This document shows positions 1 to 5,160 of a DNA stretch of 8,121 bases, one piece after another. The position numbers were made by a program, and so were the translations under genes. The notes beneath the pieces were generated by a model, which had not been told where the DNA came from, did not search any database, and saw nothing but the letters and a program-made list of their open reading frames with translations. The DNA is from Ignavibacteriaceae bacterium (lineage in GTDB: Bacteria > Bacteroidota > Ignavibacteria > Ignavibacteriales > Ignavibacteriaceae), in assembly GCA_022865965.1 (NCBI GenBank), contig JALHTS010000336.1:1-8121 (forward strand). The letters run 5' to 3'. The number at the start of each line of letters is the position of its first letter. Position 1 is the stretch's first letter.

Positions 1-257
1 ACCTGATAAGTAGCTCCACCAACTCTTCTGCTTCTTACTTCAATTATTGGTTGAACATTAGAAATAGCTTTTTTAAAAACTTCGAGTCCGGGTTTTTTAG
101 TTTTATCTTCAATGAGACTGAATGCTTCATAAACCATTTTTCTGGTAACAGATTTTTTACCATCATACATTAAAGAGTTTATGAACCTGGAAACTAAAAC
201 ATCATTGAATTTAGGATCCGGCTTAACATATCTTTTTTCTGCTCTTTTCTTTCTCAT
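1..257 (-). CDS. rpsG: 30S ribosomal protein S7 (N-terminal 85 residues; 3' end beyond window)
   Basis: S7 is a primary 16S rRNA binding protein that organises the 3' major domain (head) of the 30S subunit and lies close to the E site. Translation from the ATG at 257 gives the typical bacterial S7 start: a basic [10 protein letters not shown] tail, then [24 protein letters not shown] near residues 32-37, and [13 protein letters not shown] at residues 73-85, a hallmark of the family. Bacterial S7 is usually about 156 residues, so a little over half is present and the rest lies left of the window. The gene follows rpsL with only three bases between stop and start. A weak GAAGG Shine-Dalgarno match (269-273) lies inside the end of rpsL, 11 bases from the ATG, so translational coupling to rpsL is likely (inference). 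The order rpsL-rpsG matches the str operon, where fusA commonly follows, but that cannot be seen here. Confidence 0.97.
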   Translation of the reverse strand, partial: MRKKRAEKRYVKPDPKFNDVLVSRFINSLMYDGKKSVTRKMVYEAFSLIEDKTKKPGLEVFKKAISNVQPIIEVRSRRVGGATYQ

Positions 258-260
258 AAT

Positions 261-638
261 TTATTTAGCCTTCGGTTTTTTAGCTCCATACTTTGAGCGT
301 CCTTTTTTTCTATCTTCAACTCCGCTTGTATCAAGGGTTCCTCTGATAATGTGATATCTTACACCCGGCAAATCTTTAATTCTTCCGCCTCTTATCATTA
401 CAATAGAATGTTCCTGCAAATTATGACCTTCACCTGGTATGTATGCAGTAACTTCAATATTATTTGTCAACCTTACTCTGGCAACTTTTCTTAGAGCTGA
501 ATTAGGCTTTTTAGGAGTTGTAGTATAAACTCTTGTACATACGCCTCGCTTCTGCGGACAGCTATCTAAAGCACGAGCTTTATTTTTGGCAGGAATTACA
601 ACTCTACCTTTTCTAACCAATTGGTTTATAGTTGGCAC
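261..638 (-). CDS. rpsL: 30S ribosomal protein S12, complete, GTG start
   Basis: S12 sits at the 30S decoding centre and influences translational accuracy; it is the classical streptomycin-resistance protein. The 125-residue product has the usual bacterial length and aligns without gaps to my recollection of E. coli S12 up to the C terminus. It carries [20 protein letters not shown] (residues 27-46), [10 protein letters not shown] (69-78), and [14 protein letters not shown] (83-96). Lys43 and Lys88, the main streptomycin-resistance positions, are wild type. Asp89, the residue methylthiolated by RimO in E. coli, is present. The start codon is GTG (636-638), chosen because an AGGAGA Shine-Dalgarno site ends five bases upstream and the N terminus [11 protein letters not shown] matches the family exactly; no nearby ATG fits. 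Its own promoter lies in the upstream spacer. The gene is probably transcribed both from that promoter and by read-through from rpoBC (inference). Confidence 0.98.
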   Translation of the reverse strand: MPTINQLVRKGRVVIPAKNKARALDSCPQKRGVCTRVYTTTPKKPNSALRKVARVRLTNNIEVTAYIPGEGHNLQEHSIVMIRGGRIKDLPGVRYHIIRGTLDTSGVEDRKKGRSKYGAKKPKAK

Positions 639-643
639 ACAAA

Positions 644-649
644 TCTCCT
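644..649 (-). promoter_or_regulatory. Ribosome binding site of rpsL (AGGAGA)
   Basis: On the minus strand AGGAGA is followed by five bases (TTTGT) and then the GTG start. This is a near-perfect anti-16S match at standard spacing and settles the choice of the GTG codon. A strong Shine-Dalgarno site is also informative about lineage, because classical Bacteroidota largely lack them. Confidence 0.9.
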
Positions 650-681
650 ATAAAAACGTTTTCAAAAAAATTCAGACTTGA

Positions 682-710
682 AATATACCTTCTGACCTAA
701 ATTTTGTCAA
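682..710 (-). promoter_or_regulatory. Sigma70-type promoter for rpsL-rpsG
   Basis: The minus strand shows a perfect -35 hexamer TTGACA (705-710), a 17-base spacer, and a -10 hexamer TATATT (682-687, five of six matches to TATAAT). The predicted start of transcription is around 673-677, giving a leader of roughly 35-40 bases with the Shine-Dalgarno site at its end. The bases just upstream (about 711-740) are very A+T rich and could act as an UP-like element. The position, directly before rpsL in the only sizeable spacer of the window, supports a real promoter. It is not of the TTTG/TAnnTTTG form known from Bacteroides. Activity is inferred, not shown. Confidence 0.75.
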
Positions 711-804
711 GAAATAAAGCATAATATTTGCGATTTATAAATAATAAATCAAATTAAAAGTCCAAACCAGCAAATAAGACATAAATGAACTATATATTAG
801 CTAA

Positions 805-3800
805 TTATTGATTTGCTTTTACTTCTTCTTCTTCCTTTTCTTCACTTTGTATTGCCGGTTCAGTCTTTAACATTATTTTTCTGTACTTCTTCAATCCTGT
901 ACCAGCCGGTATCAGATGACCCATTACCACATTCTCCTTTAATCCCAAAAGATTATCTACTTTTGCTCGAATTGCTGCGTTAGCAAGAACCTTTGTAGTT
1001 TCCTGGAATGAAGCTGCAGAAATAAAGCTCTCTGTTGACAGCGCTGCTTGAGTAATACCTAAAAGAATATTCTCAAATGTTGCAGGTTCAGCATCTCTTA
1101 CAACTGCTTCCTTTTTATCCTTCTTCTTAAGATCAGCATCGATTTCTCGAGCCTTTGATTTGGTGATAAGCTGACCTTCTTTCAATTTCGAGTCACCCTT
1201 TTCCACAATAATAACCATGTTTTCTATTTTATGATTTTCTTCGAGAAATTCAATTTTACCTACAACATCTTCCTCAAGGAATCTAGTATCTCCGGGAGAG
1301 ACTATTTTAATCTTCTGAAGCATCTGACGAACGATTACTTCTATGTGCTTGTCATTTATTTTAACACCCTGCAAACGATAAACGTCCTGTATTTCATTAA
1401 CAAGATATTCCTGAACAGCACTCGTTCCTTTAATGGCTAAGATATCGTGAGGATTAATTGGTCCATCTGTTATTTTTTCACCTGCAGGAATTTCATCGTT
1501 TTCCTGAACAAGAATATGTCGTTGTAATGGGACATTATACTTTTTTTCAACAGAATTATCGGGTGCTGTTATTATTATTTCTCTCGAACCTTTTTTTCTA
1601 GCACCAAATTTCACAAAACCTTCTATCTCTGAAATAATAGCTGTTTCATGCGGACTCCGTGATTCGAATAATTCAGTTACTCTTGGAAGACCACCAGTAA
1701 TGTCCCTGCTTTTTGAAGTTTGTTTAGAAATTTTAGCTAACACAGTACCGGCAGGTATTTTTTCACCTGCATCAACATTGAGATAAGCTTTGATAGGAAG
1801 GTTAAATGGTTTTGAATCACGATCTTCCGTTTCAACAACTATGCTCGGTGTAAGATTTTTATCTTTTGATTCCATAATAACTTTTTGAACATGACCAGTT
1901 TGTTCATCAGTTACTTGTTGTAAAGTAACATTATCAATTAAATCAACAAATCTTACTGTTCCTGCTATGTCAGTTAATATAACTGCATTGTAAGGATCAT
2001 GATTATAAAGAGGAGTTTTCTTTTTAACAAATTCACCATCGGAAACAACAAGTTCTGCTCCATAAGGAACATCATATTTTTTTATTTGTCTGTTATCTTC
2101 ATCATATATTCCAATTGCACCTCTTCTACCAATAACAACCTTAATAGTAATATTGGGTCCGCCAAAAGGATCTTTTTCACTTTTTTCAACAAAAGGAATC
2201 TTTTCAAACCTAACTGTTCCCTCTACGTTAGTTTCAACCTGCGATTGACTTGCAATTCTGGATGAAGTACCACCAAGGTGAAAAGTTCTAAGAGTAAGCT
2301 GAGTACCCGGCTCACCAATGGATTGCGCTGCAATTATTCCAACAGCCTCTCCTATCTCTACAATTTTACCGTTAGTAAGGTTCCGACCATAACATTTAGC
2401 ACAAACTCCACGCTTAGATTCACAAGTTAATACTGTTCTAATATAAACAGAATCTATGTTAGCATCTTCAATCTTTTCGGCTATCTCTTCAGTTATCGTT
2501 TCACCAACTTCAATAATCAAATCATCGGTACGAGGATGATAAATATCGGTTTGAGCTACTCGTCCAGTAATCCTTTCCTGTAGTGGTTCTCTTTCCTGTT
2601 CAACATCTTTGAGAGCTTTAATTTCAATACCGAGTATTGTTCCACAATCAATTTCACTAATAATAACATCCTGAGCAACGTCAACTAATCTTCTGGTTAA
2701 GTATCCCGCGTCAGCTGTTTTAAGCGCTGTATCTGCAAGTCCTTTACGTGCACCGTGAGTAGATATAAAGTATTCAAGAACTGATAATCCTTCTTTGAAA
2801 TTTGCAACGATAGGATTTTCAATAATTTCACCAGCCTGACCTGTAAGAGATTTCTGAGGTTTCATCATCAACCCTCTCATACCTGCTAGCTGTCTTACTT
2901 GCTCTTGCGAACCTCTTGCACCAGAATCAACCATCATATGTAATGAGTTGAAGCCCTGATTATGCACTCTTATTTTTTCCATCAATGCACGGGCAACATC
3001 ATTAGTTGTATGAGTCCATACGTCTATAATTTTATTATAGCGCTCAGCATCGGTTATAACGCCAACCTCATGTTCATTAAGAATTCCTTCAACTTTTTTA
3101 TTTGCTTTAGTAATCAGACTTACTTTTTCTTCAGGGATAATCATATCGGTATAGCTGATTGATAAACCACCGGCGGTAGCATATCTAAAACCAATATCTT
3201 TAAGATCATCAAGGAATTTAGCAGTAACTTTATTTCCCATTTTAATGAACATTTGTCCAATGAATCCACCGAAGGTTTTCTTAATGAGCAACTGATTAAA
3301 GAATCCCATTTCCTTTGGAACTATAGAATTAAAAATAACTCTACCAACAGTTGATTCAACAAGAATTCCATCTATTCTTACTTTAATTCTTGCATGAAGT
3401 CCAACTACTTTATTGTTGTAAGCAATAACAACTTCATCAGAAGAAGAGAAATTCATTCCCTCTCCTTTATCGCCATCTTTCACTTTTGTTAAGTAGTAGC
3501 ATCCCAAAACGATATCCTGGGTTGGAACAACGATTGGACTGCCATTCTGTGGAGAGAGAATATTGTGACTGCTTAACATCAGCAAGCTTGCTTCTAACTG
3601 AGCTTCATAAGAAAGCGGAATGTGAACAGCCATTTGATCGCCGTCAAAGTCAGCGTTGAACGCAGTACAAACCATAGGATGAAGCTGAATTGCCCGTCCA
3701 TCTATAAGCACAGGTTGAAAAGCTTGTATTCCCAATCTGTGAAGAGTAGGAGCCCTGTTTAACAGTACCGGATGAGCTTCAATTATTTTTTCTAATATAT

Positions 3801-5061
3801 CCCAGATTATTGGGTCTTTACGATCAACAACCTTTCTTGCACTTTTAACAGTTTTGTTATGTCCTCTTTCAATCAGTTTTCTGATTACGAATGGTTTGAA
3901 TAATTCAATGGCCATATCTTTTGGAAGCCCGCACTGATGTAATTTTAACTCGGGACCAACAACAATAACAGAACGACCGGAATAGTCAACTCTTTTTCCT
4001 AAAAGGTTCTGACGGAATCTTCCTTGTTTTCCTTTGAGCATATCGCTTAAAGATTTAAGCGGTCTGTTATTATCACTTCTTACGGCACTTCCTCGTCTGG
4101 AGTTATCAAACAGTGCATCAACTGCTTCCTGAAGCATTCTTTTTTCATTTCGAAGAATAACTTCCGGTGCTTTAATATCAATTAATCTTTTTAATCTGTT
4201 ATTTCTTATTATAACTCTTCTGTACAAATCATTTAAATCACTTGTGGCAAATCTTCCGCCTTCAAGAGGAACAAGAGGTCTTAATTCCGGTGGAATTACC
4301 GGTATATAATTAAGTACCATCCATTCTGGCCTATTAGGAACTTTACCCTCTTCTTCTTTGAATGATTCAATTACTCTTAATCTCTTAAGAAGATCCTGTT
4401 TCTTTTGTTGTGAGTTTTCAATTTTAAGTTGATCTCTTAATTCCTTGGATAACTTCTCAATATCGGTGTTTTTAAGAATGTTTTTTACAGCATCTCCACC
4501 AATTCTCGCAAGAAATTTCTTAGGATCATCATTATCTAATTTTTCATTTCCATCAGGAAGAGAATTTAGAACTTCGAAATACTGGTCTTCTGAGATAAGA
4601 TCTAATCTGCTTAAACCAGTTAATCCGGGATTAAGAACTACATAAGATTCATAATAAATAACTTTTTCTAATTCTTTTAAGCTTAGACCGATTATATTAC
4701 CAATTTTTGAAGGCTGTGCTCTGAAAAACCAGATGTGAACAACGGGAACTGCTAGTCCTATATGTCCCATTCTTTCACGGCGAACACTTTTTTGAGTAAC
4801 TTCAACACCGCAACGGTCGCAGATAATTCCTTTGTAACGTATTCTTTTATATTTACCACAAAAACATTCCCAATCACGAGTGGGGCCAAATGTTTTTTCA
4901 CAGAATAATCCGTCTTTTTCTGGTCTGAAAGAACGGTAATTAATTGTTTCCGGTTTGGTTACTTCACCATAAGATCTTGAAAGAATATCATCTGGACTAG
5001 CCAAACCAATTGTCAAGCTGCGAATCTCTCGCATTGCATTTTCCTGAACTCTAAAAGGCAT
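805..5061 (-). CDS. rpoC: DNA-directed RNA polymerase subunit beta', complete
   Basis: Beta' pairs with beta to form the active-site cleft of RNA polymerase; it holds the catalytic magnesium and binds sigma through the clamp helices. The 1418-residue product is close to the E. coli length (1407). Visible in order: the N-terminal zinc site (Cys66, Cys68, Cys81, Cys84); clamp coiled-coil after [15 protein letters not shown] (about 268-312); [20 protein letters not shown] (343-362); the catalytic NADFDGDQM with Asp471, Asp473 and Asp475; the bridge helix region [20 protein letters not shown] (758-777) and following; the second zinc site (Cys806, Cys880, Cys887, Cys890); and the trigger loop [11 protein letters not shown] with His928. 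An insert resembling E. coli SI3 follows (about 935-1117), then [14 protein letters not shown] (1120-1133), [17 protein letters not shown] (1232-1248), and [20 protein letters not shown] (1334-1353). The tail is acidic (EEKEEEEV). The ATG at 5061 is preceded by GAGGAGA six bases away. No frameshift or missing key residue is seen. Confidence 0.99.
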   Translation of the reverse strand: MPFRVQENAMREIRSLTIGLASPDDILSRSYGEVTKPETINYRSFRPEKDGLFCEKTFGPTRDWECFCGKYKRIRYKGIICDRCGVEVTQKSVRRERMGHIGLAVPVVHIWFFRAQPSKIGNIIGLSLKELEKVIYYESYVVLNPGLTGLSRLDLISEDQYFEVLNSLPDGNEKLDNDDPKKFLARIGGDAVKNILKNTDIEKLSKELRDQLKIENSQQKKQDLLKRLRVIESFKEEEGKVPNRPEWMVLNYIPVIPPELRPLVPLEGGRFATSDLNDLYRRVIIRNNRLKRLIDIKAPEVILRNEKRMLQEAVDALFDNSRRGSAVRSDNNRPLKSLSDMLKGKQGRFRQNLLGKRVDYSGRSVIVVGPELKLHQCGLPKDMAIELFKPFVIRKLIERGHNKTVKSARKVVDRKDPIIWDILEKIIEAHPVLLNRAPTLHRLGIQAFQPVLIDGRAIQLHPMVCTAFNADFDGDQMAVHIPLSYEAQLEASLLMLSSHNILSPQNGSPIVVPTQDIVLGCYYLTKVKDGDKGEGMNFSSSDEVVIAYNNKVVGLHARIKVRIDGILVESTVGRVIFNSIVPKEMGFFNQLLIKKTFGGFIGQMFIKMGNKVTAKFLDDLKDIGFRYATAGGLSISYTDMIIPEEKVSLITKANKKVEGILNEHEVGVITDAERYNKIIDVWTHTTNDVARALMEKIRVHNQGFNSLHMMVDSGARGSQEQVRQLAGMRGLMMKPQKSLTGQAGEIIENPIVANFKEGLSVLEYFISTHGARKGLADTALKTADAGYLTRRLVDVAQDVIISEIDCGTILGIEIKALKDVEQEREPLQERITGRVAQTDIYHPRTDDLIIEVGETITEEIAEKIEDANIDSVYIRTVLTCESKRGVCAKCYGRNLTNGKIVEIGEAVGIIAAQSIGEPGTQLTLRTFHLGGTSSRIASQSQVETNVEGTVRFEKIPFVEKSEKDPFGGPNITIKVVIGRRGAIGIYDEDNRQIKKYDVPYGAELVVSDGEFVKKKTPLYNHDPYNAVILTDIAGTVRFVDLIDNVTLQQVTDEQTGHVQKVIMESKDKNLTPSIVVETEDRDSKPFNLPIKAYLNVDAGEKIPAGTVLAKISKQTSKSRDITGGLPRVTELFESRSPHETAIISEIEGFVKFGARKKGSREIIITAPDNSVEKKYNVPLQRHILVQENDEIPAGEKITDGPINPHDILAIKGTSAVQEYLVNEIQDVYRLQGVKINDKHIEVIVRQMLQKIKIVSPGDTRFLEEDVVGKIEFLEENHKIENMVIIVEKGDSKLKEGQLITKSKAREIDADLKKKDKKEAVVRDAEPATFENILLGITQAALSTESFISAASFQETTKVLANAAIRAKVDNLLGLKENVVMGHLIPAGTGLKKYRKIMLKTEPAIQSEEKEEEEVKANQ
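1711..2259 (-). other. SI3-like insert in the trigger loop of beta'
   Basis: These codons (about residues 935-1117) lie between the trigger-loop segment ending HLGGTSS and the motif DITGGLPR. The insert is about 183 residues and matches the position and approximate size of E. coli SI3. Recognisable shared stretches include the part around [15 protein letters not shown] (996-1010) and [13 protein letters not shown] with TDEQTG (1032-1056), suggesting the same sandwich-barrel hybrid fold. In E. coli this insert affects pausing and trigger-loop motion; the same role here is inferred. Boundaries are approximate because they come from by-eye alignment. Confidence 0.8.
3637..3657 (-). other. Catalytic magnesium-binding motif of beta' (NADFDGD)
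   Basis: These seven codons encode residues 469-475 of beta'. The three aspartates 471, 473 and 475 correspond to E. coli Asp460, Asp462 and Asp464, which chelate the catalytic Mg2+ used for nucleotide addition. The motif is intact, so the enzyme should be active. Confidence 0.97.
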
Positions 5062-5067
5062 ATTTTA

Positions 5068-5074
5068 TCTCCTC
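5068..5074 (-). promoter_or_regulatory. Ribosome binding site of rpoC (GAGGAGA)
   Basis: On the minus strand GAGGAGA is followed by six bases (TAAAAT) and the ATG at 5061. It supports the longer start over the in-frame ATG at codon 10. It lies within the 41-base spacer after the rpoB stop, which holds no obvious promoter, so rpoC is expected to be co-transcribed with rpoB. Confidence 0.88.
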
Positions 5075-5094
5075 ATTACTATGTGAAAAATTTT

Positions 5095-5160
5095 GTTCAA
5101 CGTTAATTTATTTTGATATCCAATCCGAGTCCCTGGAGTTCTTTAATTAAAACGTTGAAC
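5095..5160 (-). repeat. Inverted repeat across the rpoB stop codon
   Basis: GTTCAACGTT (5095-5104) is the exact reverse complement of AACGTTGAAC (5151-5160); 46 bases separate the arms. One arm lies in rpoB codons for the sequence FNV, and the other overlaps the first two template bases of the stop codon. With a two-base bulge, four more A-T pairs could extend the stem. On the transcript the downstream arm is followed by AAAAUUUUU. A ten-base repeat at this distance is not rare by chance in 8 kb, so function is uncertain. Confidence 0.4.

Larger units (their letters stand above)
639..804 (-). other. rpoC-rpsL intergenic region, no clear terminator
   Basis: This 166-base A+T-rich spacer is the longest gene-free stretch. 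Apart from the rpsL promoter and ribosome binding site, I see no GC-rich hairpin followed by a T run on the minus strand. The only hairpin-like element is an A+T-rich inverted repeat at 732-750 (7-base arms, 5-base loop, one G-C pair), which is too weak for an intrinsic terminator and lies upstream of the -35 box. Some read-through from rpoC into rpsL-rpsG is therefore expected (inference). Confidence 0.6.

Noticed and set aside
653..662. Perfect ten-base palindrome AAAACGTTTT just upstream of the rpsL ribosome binding site as an operator
   Set aside because: Several ten-base palindromes are expected by chance in 8 kb, and there is no second copy or known regulator match to support it.
732..750. 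A+T-rich inverted repeat (7-base arms, 5-base loop) after rpoC as a terminator
   Set aside because: Only one G-C pair and no T tract following on the minus strand; such repeats are expected in very A+T-rich spacers.
796..805. Palindrome ATTAGCTAAT at the rpoC stop codon
   Set aside because: Short, A+T rich and within chance expectation; no adjoining structure makes it a terminator or a recombination site.
822..843. 22-base homopyrimidine run (CTT repeats) at the end of rpoC
   Set aside because: It is explained by the Glu/Lys-rich acidic tail of beta' encoded by GAA, GAG and AAG-type codons; a variable microsatellite role cannot be shown from one sequence.
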